A DNA stretch of 64,000 bases, taken from positions 1 through 64,000 of the forward strand of contig JALGSV010000011.1 of the NCBI GenBank assembly GCA_029821755.1. Direction: 5' to 3'. The position numbers and the translations under genes were made by a program. The notes beneath the pieces were generated by a model. The model ran no database searches and was not told the DNA's origin. It saw only the letters and a list, made by a program, of their open reading frames with translations. The number at the start of each line of letters is the position of its first letter. Position 1 is the first letter of the stretch. Below, piece after piece: positions 24,709 through 32,899 of this stretch. The stretch is from Candidatus Zipacnadum vermilionense (GTDB lineage Bacteria > Armatimonadota > Zipacnadia > Zipacnadales > Zipacnadaceae).

Positions 24709-26162
24709 TAAGAGGCTGCGCCAACGTGCTAACCAGCGACGAGAGGGAGCGCATCCATGCGCAGGCGGTGCGCATCCTGGCGGAGATTGGGGCCGAGGTC
24801 CAGAACGCAGATCTGGTAGAGGCCTTGCAGGGGCAGGGCGCGGTACTGGACGGCCGCACCGGGCGGGTGCTGCTGCCGGAGGCGGCGATCGCGCAGTTCA
24901 TCGACGAGTCGGACACGGTGGCGGACATGGCGAGCGGGGCGGCGCCGGGAAGCGGGTTGAATCCGTCGAGCTCGGCGCGGGCCACTGTGCAATGCGCGGT
25001 GGGCGGGTATGGGCTGCACTACCTGCCGCTGGGCGGGCAGCCACCGCACCAGATAACGATCCCGGACATTGAGAGCTTCACGCGGCTGGCGGACGCCGCC
25101 GAGGGCGTGGACGAGATCGGCTTCATAGGTTTCCCCAGCGACGTCCCCAAACAAACGGCCACGCTGCATGTGTGCTTGGCGATGTGGAAGAACCTGGGAC
25201 GGAACCAGAACTCCTGGAGCCAGGGGAATCTACTGAACGAGGAGATGCTTCCCTACCGGGTGGAGATGGCGGAGATCATGGCCGCGGAGAAGGGTGGGAG
25301 CGTCAACGACTACTTCAACGCGGGCGTATTCATGGTGCCGCCGCTAAAGGTGCCCCGCGTGGAGGCGGAACTATTCCTGCGCTGCCAGGCGCTGGGGCTG
25401 AACTCGGGCTTTAGCCACATGCACAGCATCGGCGGCAATGCGCCAGTGACCATCGCGGGGACCGCAAGTCTGCTGTTGGCCCACACCTTCCTGACGCTGA
25501 TCCTCAACCGCGTCTACTATGGGGGGCGGTATTTCGAGGTGGGAGCGTCGGTGGGGCTCATGGACATGAAGAACTGCATCTTCGCGCCCTCGCGGCCCGA
25601 GGTGGCCCTTACATACCTGGCGCTGGCCGACATGGCGCGGGAGCTGTACCACGTGCCCTTCAATGGCTACACATCGCTGATGAGTAACGCGGCGTATCCG
25701 GGGGAGACGGCGGGGATGGAGAAGCTGATGGTGGCGCTGCCGAATGTGCTAGCGGGCTCAGCGGTCCTGGCGGGAATGGGCAGCTTGTCACTGGACGAGA
25801 TCATCTCGCCCGTGCAACTCATGCTCGATTGCGACCTGGCCCAGGCGCTCAAGCGACTGGCGCAGGGGTTTGAGGTGAACGAGGAGGCGCTGGCCTTTGA
25901 GGTGATCCGGGAGACGGTGCTGGGGAACGGGGTCTTCACGGCGACGGAGCACACGGCACGGCGCTTCCGGCAGGAGCAGTGGATTCCCGACCTGTGGGCG
26001 CGGGAGATGTACCACACTTGGAAGGCGCACGGTGGACGCAAAGACGTGGAGGTGGCCGAGGAGCAGGCGCGAGGGATCCTGGACAGCCACTTCCCGAGAG
26101 GGATCAGCGAGGAGACGGAGCGGGAGTTGGGCAGGGTCATAGAGAGGGCGGAGGGGCGTTGA
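24702..26162 (+). CDS. MttB-family (trimethylamine methyltransferase superfamily) protein, non-pyrrolysine
   Basis: A 486-aa protein of the MttB superfamily, with the typical opening TSDERERIHAQAVRILAEIG and an interior of GG-rich TIM-barrel runs (GFSHMHSIGGNAPVT, GGRYFEVGASVG). The frame is uninterrupted, so no amber codon is read as pyrrolysine; non-pyrrolysine members (MtgB, MtpB, MtcB) demethylate betaines and related quaternary amines. No corrinoid protein gene is visible in the window. It overlaps URO-D 3 by 7 bp (ATG 24702). Confidence 0.85.
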   Translation: MLIRGCANVLTSDERERIHAQAVRILAEIGAEVQNADLVEALQGQGAVLDGRTGRVLLPEAAIAQFIDESDTVADMASGAAPGSGLNPSSSARATVQCAVGGYGLHYLPLGGQPPHQITIPDIESFTRLADAAEGVDEIGFIGFPSDVPKQTATLHVCLAMWKNLGRNQNSWSQGNLLNEEMLPYRVEMAEIMAAEKGGSVNDYFNAGVFMVPPLKVPRVEAELFLRCQALGLNSGFSHMHSIGGNAPVTIAGTASLLLAHTFLTLILNRVYYGGRYFEVGASVGLMDMKNCIFAPSRPEVALTYLALADMARELYHVPFNGYTSLMSNAAYPGETAGMEKLMVALPNVLAGSAVLAGMGSLSLDEIISPVQLMLDCDLAQALKRLAQGFEVNEEALAFEVIRETVLGNGVFTATEHTARRFRQEQWIPDLWAREMYHTWKAHGGRKDVEVAEEQARGILDSHFPRGISEETERELGRVIERAEGR

Positions 26163-26181
26163 GGAGATAGGGGCGGGGGAG

Positions 26182-26257
26182 CCTCACCCCCCAGCCCCCT
26201 CTCCTGGCAGGAGAGGGGGAGTTGCGAGGGCGGGCTGGGAAGCCCACGCCACGCGGG
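26182..26257 (+). repeat. Composite palindromic repeat, copy 3
   Basis: CCTCACCCCCCAGCCCCC and CTCCTGGCAGGAGAGGGGGA (an 8-bp hairpin around GGCA) are followed by GGCGGGCTGGGAAGCCCACG and CCACGCGG. It lies between the MttB-family gene and the GH20-like gene. Confidence 0.75.
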
Positions 26258-26280
26258 ATTCTAGTTCAGGAGGATTCTCA

Positions 26281-28239
26281 ATGAGCAGCGGTAAGCAATG
26301 GCCCTTCCGAGGCGTGCAGTTGGATTTGGCGCGGCAAATGGAGACGGTGGAGTACATCGAAGAATTCATGGACTTCATGCCCCAGTGGGGCCTGAATACG
26401 CTGGTGCTGTACCTGGAGGGACGCATTCGGACGGCGTCCTTCCCTTATCCGGCGGCGGAGGAGAGCTACACGCCGGAGGAGATGAAGCGGGTGGTGGCCC
26501 ACGCGGCCGAGCGGGGGATAGAGGTGATACCGGTTGCGTCCTGCCTGGGCCACGCCGAGCAGTTCCTACGCTACGCGGAGCTGGAGCACCTCGGCGAGTT
26601 GCGCGGCGGGCGCCTGGGGCGATTCGGCTCGCACCAGCACTGCTTCTGCCCCTCGCAGCCAGAGCTGTATGAGTTCCTGGGGAAGTACCTGGGCGAGCTG
26701 GCGGAGATCTTCCCTGCCCCGTACATGCACCTGGGGTGCGATGAGGCGTGGGACTTTGGGTACTGCGACCTGTGCCGGCCGCGGGCGGAGGGGGAGGGGG
26801 GACCCAGCCGCATCTTCGCGCAGCACTTGCGGGACCTGCACGCAATCGTCACCGGGAAGCTGGGCAAGCGCATCATCATCTGGGACGACATGTTCGAACA
26901 GTACGAGGAGGCGATGGAGGAAATCCCCCGCGATATCGTGATGTGCTGCTGGCAGTATGACTATGTCGACAAGCCGCGGGCGCACTTCAAGAACATCCAG
27001 CGGTGGGACGCGCTGGGCGACTATCAGCGACTGGGATTCGATTCCATCGTCGGCTCGCGGGAGCTGGTGGCAGACAACATCCTGACGCTGACTAAGTATG
27101 CGGCGGGGCAGGAGCCCCTGGGGGCGTTCGTGACCACCTGGGAGCACTCGTCCGACTTCCTCCATGCCTACTACCCGAATCTCGCTTTCGCCGGGCGGCT
27201 GTGGGCGGACCTGGCGGGGCTGGACCAGGCTGAAGCGCTCAAGCAGGAGACGGTGGCGGAGATGTTCCCGGAGGCGGACGGGCCGACGCGGGCGGCGCTG
27301 CGGGCGTTTATGGACACGTCCGGGATGGCCCAGAGCTTCTCGGTGGACCCCTTCCTGCGCCGGTTCTCCCCTTCGCGGATGGCGGAGCGGCGCCTGACCA
27401 ACGGCTGGCTGCTCCACACTCTCCAGGCGTATGGGGAGCAGGCCACCGGCGTGGCGGCGGACGTGGTGGAGGATATGGTGACGCTGCTACGCAGCTATGC
27501 CGTTCAGTTTGACTTGCGGGAGATCGTGCCGGAGGTGTTCGAGAAGGCGCAGGCCGAGGACGCGGGCTTGGAGGCCTGCGCCGCCCGTGACGAGCTCGGC
27601 GCGAGGCTGGACGCGGTGGTCACCGAGATCGACTCGGTGGCAGCAGTGCGGCGGGCGCAGTGGAACAAGCACCGGCCGGGCGTGCTGTCCACGCATGACG
27701 CCCTCAACCGGACCTGGACTGCCTTCCGCCAGAATATCGCCGACTTCGCCGCGGCGGTCAAATCGGGGACGCTGGAGCAGACCGGGCTGCTCACACTCGA
27801 GTTATTCCTCCCCGATGCCTACTCCGCGGCGCAGTTGAGCGTAGCGGTGCGCTACGCCGGGTCGGAGGAGTGGACACCGGTGGCGCAGGGGAGCTACAAG
27901 CCAATGTTCTTCGGCATGGACACCGAGTACGACCACAGCGCCTACTACCGGGTGCCACTGCGGATGGACGCCCACCAAGCGGTGGAGGCCTGCCGTCTGG
28001 AGGTCTGGAGCTACGGCGGGCAGGGAATCCGCTATCTGGAGATCAACAACCGCGCCGGACGCTACGTGCCGGGGAGCCTCAGCGAGGTGTACGGGCGCGT
28101 CGAGCATCCGCAGGCCCTGCTGGTGGACAACTCCACCTGGTGCTACCTCGGCGACCCCGATACACACACGGCGGTGCTCCACCCGGAGATCGCGAGGGTG
28201 CGGCACGGAATGACGGTGAGGATGAGGAGGGACGGGTAG
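26281..28239 (+). CDS. GH20-like beta-N-acetylhexosaminidase (cytoplasmic)
   Basis: A 652-aa protein whose first 330 residues match the GH20 TIM barrel. The catalytic Asp-Glu pair is in MHLGCDEAWDFG. Other landmarks are RGVQLDLARQ at the start, EVIPVASCLGHAEQFLRY and IIIWDDMFEQY. No signal peptide is visible, so the substrate must be intracellular amino-sugar material. A C-terminal half of about 300 residues, helical then beta-rich, is not assigned. AGGAGG precedes the ATG. Confidence 0.8.
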   Translation: MSSGKQWPFRGVQLDLARQMETVEYIEEFMDFMPQWGLNTLVLYLEGRIRTASFPYPAAEESYTPEEMKRVVAHAAERGIEVIPVASCLGHAEQFLRYAELEHLGELRGGRLGRFGSHQHCFCPSQPELYEFLGKYLGELAEIFPAPYMHLGCDEAWDFGYCDLCRPRAEGEGGPSRIFAQHLRDLHAIVTGKLGKRIIIWDDMFEQYEEAMEEIPRDIVMCCWQYDYVDKPRAHFKNIQRWDALGDYQRLGFDSIVGSRELVADNILTLTKYAAGQEPLGAFVTTWEHSSDFLHAYYPNLAFAGRLWADLAGLDQAEALKQETVAEMFPEADGPTRAALRAFMDTSGMAQSFSVDPFLRRFSPSRMAERRLTNGWLLHTLQAYGEQATGVAADVVEDMVTLLRSYAVQFDLREIVPEVFEKAQAEDAGLEACAARDELGARLDAVVTEIDSVAAVRRAQWNKHRPGVLSTHDALNRTWTAFRQNIADFAAAVKSGTLEQTGLLTLELFLPDAYSAAQLSVAVRYAGSEEWTPVAQGSYKPMFFGMDTEYDHSAYYRVPLRMDAHQAVEACRLEVWSYGGQGIRYLEINNRAGRYVPGSLSEVYGRVEHPQALLVDNSTWCYLGDPDTHTAVLHPEIARVRHGMTVRMRRDG

Positions 28240-28242
28240 GGA

Positions 28243-28324
28243 GTCGGAAGTCGAAAGTCGTAGGAGGAAGTCGAAAGTCGAAAGTCGAAAGTCGGAAGTC
28301 GGAAGTCGAAAGTCCTAGGAGGAA
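28243..28324 (+). repeat. Heptamer tandem repeat that carries two ribosome-binding-like sites
   Basis: About nine copies of a 7-bp unit GTCGAAA (with GTCGGAA variants) fill the space between two genes. The string TAGGAGGAA occurs twice in the block, at 28261-28269 and 28316-28324, the second serving the next gene. Related heptamers (GTCGAGA, GTCGAAT, GTCGGGA) are seen at 19987-20008 before the glycyl radical enzyme. This is not a CRISPR array: the units abut without spacers. Confidence 0.7.
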
Positions 28325-28331
28325 CTCACTC

Positions 28332-30209
28332 ATGCCTCAATCTACCGGGCGCACACAGCGCCAGATCATCTGGAATCCGGGAAGCATCCCGGGCAATCCC
28401 ATCGGGATTGACGCCTTTCGGGAGTTCGCGGACAGAGCCGCCGCGGCAGGGGCCACACACGTCATGATCGGGGATGTGCCCGACGCCATCTGGCAACTGC
28501 GCAACCGGCACGATCCGCACCCGGAGTGGGCCTCGTGGCCGGTGTGGTCAGCGCCCAATCCGGGGCTGTTCAAGCTGGCGGTGCCGCCGGCGCTAGAGCC
28601 TTGGCTGCCGAAGGAGGAGGCCGAGCGCAACCTGGAGATCATCCGGGAGCGCTGCGAAGTACTGCGGGGTCTGGGTCTGCGCTCTACCCTGTACGGGAAT
28701 GACCCGATGTGGCTGCCGGAGGAGGTCTTCGAGGCGCACCCCGAGTGGCGTGGGGCCCAGGGGGAAGCGATGAGCCTGGCCCACATGCCCCACTATAGCC
28801 CCTGTATCGACCACCCCGAGGTCCTGGCCATGTACCGCTGGGCGATGGGCGAGCTGTGCCGCACGGCACCGGAGTTGGACGACTATACCTTCCACTCCAA
28901 CGACTCCGCAGGCGGTGTGTGCTGGGCGGGGTCGTATCCCGGCAGCAACGGACCGGAGGCCTGCCGCCATCGCACCCTGACCGAGCGGCTGGTGGGCTTC
29001 TACGACGCCCTGCAGGAGGGGGCGCGCGACGCCGGGTGCGAGATCTCCGTCAACCTGGTACTGCTCAGCACCCCACCGCCCTTTGACATGGCGGCGCTGC
29101 AGCCGGGGCAGTACTACCGCGGCAAGGACGCACAGGGCCGCCCGTGGGCGGCGGCGACGCACAGCAACGGGTACTTCGGGCCGGTGTACCCGCTACTGGG
29201 GATTCCACGGGTGGAGTCGTTTGCGGAGGAGATGGAGAAGGTCGTGGCATCGGCCGCCTCGCGCTGGCATATCACCTTCGGGCCGGGCGTGGAGCCGCTG
29301 CTGCAGGAGGTGTACCAGGAGCTGGTCGCCCACCGGACGAAAGGCCCCGCCTCGCGGATGGTGGCGCTGCGGCGGGTAGCGGAGACCCGCGTGGGCAAGG
29401 CCCGGGCCGAGGACCTGCTGAGCGTGTGGGTGCAGATCGAGCGGGCGGTGACCGAGATCTGGCACCTGCGCGTGCCGGGCTCGGCGGGACTGCTGATGCT
29501 GATCGCGCCGCTGATGACGCGCTGGCTCATCACGCCGCTGGTGCCGGACCGCACGCAACTGAGCGCGGAGGACAAGGCGCTCTTCCAGCGCCATCGGGTG
29601 GCCTCGACTCAGCAGGAAGCCGACAGCTATGAGATTGTCCTGGGGAGGCCGGGCTTCGTGGGCGACTCGGGGGTGTGGGTGGCGCGCAATGCGCTCAACT
29701 CCGCCATGACCCTCTTCGAGGGCGCCCGGCAGGAGGCCGAGAAGCTGGTGGAGGCAGCGGTGAGCGACGCGACGCGGCAGGAGCTGGTGAACCTGACCGG
29801 CAGCCTGCGCGCCTTCTTCCTGGTCTGCCGGAGTTGCCGCAACATCATTGACTACGCGCACACCCTGGCTACGGCGGGCACGTGTGACGAGGAGGTAACC
29901 TGGCGTGACGAATCAGGGCGCTACGGGATGAACCGCACGGGGTTCGAGTTGCGGGGGTTCGCGCGGTCGGAGATGGACACCGCGCGGGAGCTAGCGGACC
30001 TGATCGAGCAGGCCCCGGCGCCGGTCCTGGCCATGACCGCTCGCGTCGAGGACGAGCACGCCCTAGTCTTCGGGCCGCACCTGCCGGCGGAGCTGCGCCG
30101 CAAGGCGCAGATCATGCAGGAGCACATGGGGGAGTACAACGAGCTGTACCCGCCACCCAACCGCAAGCTGGCGCGGGGAGAGGTAGGGACGATGGAGGAG
30201 GGGGAGTAG
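28332..30209 (+). CDS. Large protein of unknown function, possibly glycosidase-like
   Basis: A 625-aa protein not recognised by family. The N-terminal 330 residues have an alternating beta-alpha pattern like a TIM barrel, with FADRAAAAGATHVMIGD, TLYGNDPMWLPEEVFEAHP and a Ser/Asp-rich HSNDSAGGVCW segment. The C-terminal half is largely helical. No signal peptide. The start at ATG 28332 has TAGGAGGA 8 bases upstream. It follows the GH20-like gene across the heptamer repeat and may share its carbohydrate substrate. Confidence 0.7.
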   Translation: MPQSTGRTQRQIIWNPGSIPGNPIGIDAFREFADRAAAAGATHVMIGDVPDAIWQLRNRHDPHPEWASWPVWSAPNPGLFKLAVPPALEPWLPKEEAERNLEIIRERCEVLRGLGLRSTLYGNDPMWLPEEVFEAHPEWRGAQGEAMSLAHMPHYSPCIDHPEVLAMYRWAMGELCRTAPELDDYTFHSNDSAGGVCWAGSYPGSNGPEACRHRTLTERLVGFYDALQEGARDAGCEISVNLVLLSTPPPFDMAALQPGQYYRGKDAQGRPWAAATHSNGYFGPVYPLLGIPRVESFAEEMEKVVASAASRWHITFGPGVEPLLQEVYQELVAHRTKGPASRMVALRRVAETRVGKARAEDLLSVWVQIERAVTEIWHLRVPGSAGLLMLIAPLMTRWLITPLVPDRTQLSAEDKALFQRHRVASTQQEADSYEIVLGRPGFVGDSGVWVARNALNSAMTLFEGARQEAEKLVEAAVSDATRQELVNLTGSLRAFFLVCRSCRNIIDYAHTLATAGTCDEEVTWRDESGRYGMNRTGFELRGFARSEMDTARELADLIEQAPAPVLAMTARVEDEHALVFGPHLPAELRRKAQIMQEHMGEYNELYPPPNRKLARGEVGTMEEGE

Positions 30210-30264
30210 CGGCCGCAGAGCGGCAACTCGCCGTCGAGACGATCTGTTCGCGTCAGCCGCAGAG

Positions 30265-30304
30265 CCTCACCCCCTGCCGCCTCTCCTGGCAGGAGAGGGG
30301 GGAG
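30265..30304 (+). repeat. CCTCACCCC palindromic repeat copy
   Basis: CCTCACCCCCTGCCGCCT and CTCCTGGCAGGAGAGGGGGG, a single unit between two convergent genes. A CGCCCCTAC motif follows at about 30330. No other gene is seen in the interval 30210-30332. Confidence 0.65.
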
Positions 30305-30332
30305 CAAGGCAGCCTGCGGGCGCGTGCCGCCC

Positions 30333-30923
30333 CTACAACGTCCCCTTTGTGGACGGCACGCCGGCCTCCCGCTCGTCCCGCCCGGTGGCCTGGTCCAGAG
30401 CTCGGGCGAAGGCTTTGAAGGTGGCCTCGATTATGTGGTGGGAGTTGATCCCGGCTTGCTGGCGCAGGTGCAGATTCATGCCGGCCTGATTGCAGACCGC
30501 CAGGAAGAACTCACGCGTTAGCTCGGTGTCGAAGTCGCCCACCTTCTCCGTAGGGATGTCCAGGCCGAACTCCAGGTAGGGGCGGCCGCCGAGGTCGATC
30601 ACCGCCGTGACCAGGGCCTCGTCCATGGGGGCGGTGGCCTCACCGAAGCGGCGGATCCCCCGCTTGTCCCCCAGCGCCTGGGCCAGCGCCTGCCCGAGCA
30701 CGATCCCGACGTCCTCCACCGTGTGGTGCTGGTCCACCTCCAGATCGCCCTGCGCTTGCACCGTGAGGTCGAACTTGCCGTGCTTGGCTAGGTGGGTGAG
30801 CATGTGGTCAAAGAACCCGACCCCGGTGGCGATCTCATACTGCCCGACGCCCTCGAGGCTGAGGGTCAGGTGGACGTCGGTTTCCTTCGTCTGGCGCTGC
30901 AGGTCGGCGCGGCGGTCTGGCAT
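30333..30923 (-). CDS. hisB: Imidazoleglycerol-phosphate dehydratase HisB
   Basis: A 196-aa enzyme that converts IGP to imidazole acetol phosphate in histidine synthesis. The metal-binding His-rich motifs are intact: GFFDHMLTHLAKHG, EVDQHHTVEDVGI and INSHHIIEATFKAFARAL. It is the single-domain type, without a phosphatase domain. AGGAGG precedes the ATG, and a clear promoter lies upstream. Isolated from hisH (15491). Confidence 0.96.
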   Translation of the reverse strand: MPDRRADLQRQTKETDVHLTLSLEGVGQYEIATGVGFFDHMLTHLAKHGKFDLTVQAQGDLEVDQHHTVEDVGIVLGQALAQALGDKRGIRRFGEATAPMDEALVTAVIDLGGRPYLEFGLDIPTEKVGDFDTELTREFFLAVCNQAGMNLHLRQQAGINSHHIIEATFKAFARALDQATGRDEREAGVPSTKGTL

Positions 30924-30962
30924 GAGCGGTCCTCCTACGGCTACGTGGCTGCGGCTGGGGGC

Positions 30963-30992
30963 ATTATACGTTCAAGCGAAGGCGCGGAGCAA
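30963..30992 (-). promoter_or_regulatory. Promoter of hisB
   Basis: On the minus strand TTGCTC (30992-30987) and a perfect TATAAT (30968-30963) are separated by 18 bp. The leader before the ATG is about 30 bases. Confidence 0.55.
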
Positions 30993-31093
30993 GCGCAGGA
31001 AGGGCCGGGGCAGGAGAATGCGCCCCTCCTGTTCAATATACACGATGTTTAGCCGCTGGATCGTTACCGCCTCCCCGGAAGGAGCGATACGCA

Positions 31094-32833
31094 ATGCGAG
31101 GCCGAGGTTGGTGGTTGGCGATACTGGTGGCTGTCCTCGTGGCAGCGGGTTGCGAGCGGCAGAGGTCGCCATCTGCCCCGACGACTACGATGGCCGATTC
31201 CGGCCAGCTCCCCGCCGCGCCCACCCAGATCGCCCCCGCCGGCGCCGCTGCCCAGATCCTCAACTACGACCTGCGCGTGGAGATTATTCCCGCCAAGCAC
31301 TACCTCCAGGCGACCGCCCGCGTGGACTGGGAAGTGCTGCAGCCTACCAGCCGGCTGGAATTCCACCTGCGCCCCAACCTGGAGATCAAGAGCCTGACCG
31401 ACTCCGAGGGGCAGGCACTGCGGTATGATCGCGACAAGGACGGGGCCGTGTCGGTACGTCTGCCGGAAGCGCTCCAGGCAGGGACCAGGCCGAGCCTAAC
31501 CTTACAGTACGAGGGCGAGATCTACGGCCCGCGCGGAGGATATCGCAATCGGCGGCTGTGGGACTACATCGGCAAGGAGGGCACCTACGTGCGCTCCGAG
31601 TCGGAGTGGTACCCCCAGGTTTCCGGCGACACTGCCACCGCGGACCTGAAGATAACCGCCCCCGCCGACTGGCTGGTAGTGTCCTCCGGCCAACTAGTAG
31701 ACGTAGGGGAGCGGCACTTCCACTGGCGCACAGACACCCCCGCGGCCGGCCTGTCCTTTGCCGCGGCGGAGTACGTCCTGACCGAGTCGCGGGCCGGCAA
31801 GGTGCCCCTGCGCTGCTACACCTTTCCCCAACATGCCTCCCGCGCCCGGGAGTTCCTGGACAAGGCCGGGCAGATAATCGCCTTCTTCGAAAAGCTCTAC
31901 GGGCCCTACCCCTTCCCCAAGTTCTCCCTGGCCGAGATCCCGGACCTATCCGGTGGCGGGCATGGCGACCAGTCCTTGGTCATGCTCCAGGCGAAGACCT
32001 TCCGGGACTCGCTCGACGAGGAATTTCTGGCCCGTGAGTTGGCTTACAACTGGTGGGGCGGGCAGATCATCTGCACCGAAAGCAAGTTCCCCGTCGAGGG
32101 CTTCGCCACTTACTCCCAGGCCCTGTGGCGCGAGCACACCGGCAGGAAGGCGGCGCTGCAGAAGGCGATGAAGCAGCAAGCCGAGCCGGTGCTGAGGGCC
32201 TCGCTGGATTCCGAGGGGCAGAAGTCTTGCTACGCCTCCGAAACCGGCCCCCTCCTGTACCAGAAGGGCTCGTGGATCCTGCACATGTCGCGGCAGCTGC
32301 TGGGTGACGAAGCCTGGTTCCGGGCCGTACGCAAGTTCGCCACGGAGCACGCCGGCCAGGTCATCACTGTCGCCCAGTTGCGCGAGGCCCTGGAGGCGGG
32401 GCACGGGCAAAGCCTGGAGAAGTTCTTCCAGCAGTGGGTGTATGGGACCGGAGTGCCGTGGATCAAGGGGGCGGTAGTCGCCGGGCCGGGCGGGAAGGCG
32501 CGGGTGCGCCTCAGCCAGGTCTTCGTGGCCGGGAAGAGCAAGGGGGAGGCGGGGGCGGCGTGGAGGACTGCCCCCAGCAGCTTCGATCTGCTGGTGGACG
32601 TGGTGGTCAAACACGAGGGCGGCGAGACCCGCAGGACGGTCCGACTTACCGAGCCCAGCGCGGACTACGAGATTGCCGTGCCGGGGAAGGTCACCAGTCT
32701 GGTCATCGATCCGGCGGAGTGGCTCCTGGACCACTCGAAGGGCCTGACCGGGGAGTTGGACCAAGAGATGGAAGCCCTACAGAAGGACCTGGAGCGGGAA
32801 CTGGGGGAGGACGTGAAGGGGCCGCCGCGGTAG
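31094..32833 (+). CDS. M1 aminopeptidase-fold lipoprotein with lost zinc ligands
   Basis: A 579-aa exported lipoprotein (lipobox LVAAGC, Cys at 20). The N-terminal beta domain (about 55-225) and the central domain fit the M1 peptidase layout. Where active members have H-E-x-x-H and a downstream Glu, this protein has LARELAYNWWGGQI (the ligand Hiss are Arg/Tyr) with VEGFATYSQALW still keeping the downstream Glu. The exopeptidase GAMEN loop is replaced by GGGHGDQSLV. It is therefore probably not a zinc peptidase. The C-terminal 150 residues resemble an ERAP1-like or IG-like tail. AAGGAG precedes the ATG. Confidence 0.8.
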   Translation: MRGRGWWLAILVAVLVAAGCERQRSPSAPTTTMADSGQLPAAPTQIAPAGAAAQILNYDLRVEIIPAKHYLQATARVDWEVLQPTSRLEFHLRPNLEIKSLTDSEGQALRYDRDKDGAVSVRLPEALQAGTRPSLTLQYEGEIYGPRGGYRNRRLWDYIGKEGTYVRSESEWYPQVSGDTATADLKITAPADWLVVSSGQLVDVGERHFHWRTDTPAAGLSFAAAEYVLTESRAGKVPLRCYTFPQHASRAREFLDKAGQIIAFFEKLYGPYPFPKFSLAEIPDLSGGGHGDQSLVMLQAKTFRDSLDEEFLARELAYNWWGGQIICTESKFPVEGFATYSQALWREHTGRKAALQKAMKQQAEPVLRASLDSEGQKSCYASETGPLLYQKGSWILHMSRQLLGDEAWFRAVRKFATEHAGQVITVAQLREALEAGHGQSLEKFFQQWVYGTGVPWIKGAVVAGPGGKARVRLSQVFVAGKSKGEAGAAWRTAPSSFDLLVDVVVKHEGGETRRTVRLTEPSADYEIAVPGKVTSLVIDPAEWLLDHSKGLTGELDQEMEALQKDLERELGEDVKGPPR

Positions 32834-32899
32834 GATACCGCCCTTCCCACGCCGAATCTCCGCCTCTGTAGCGCGCAAACCTCCCCAAGGAGTCTCCTC

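Noticed and set aside
24702-26162. Pyrrolysine-containing methyltransferase
   Set aside because: The MttB-family frame has no internal amber codon and no pyrrolysine machinery is seen.
28243-28324. Possible CRISPR array
   Set aside because: Units are 7 bp and directly abutting without spacers.
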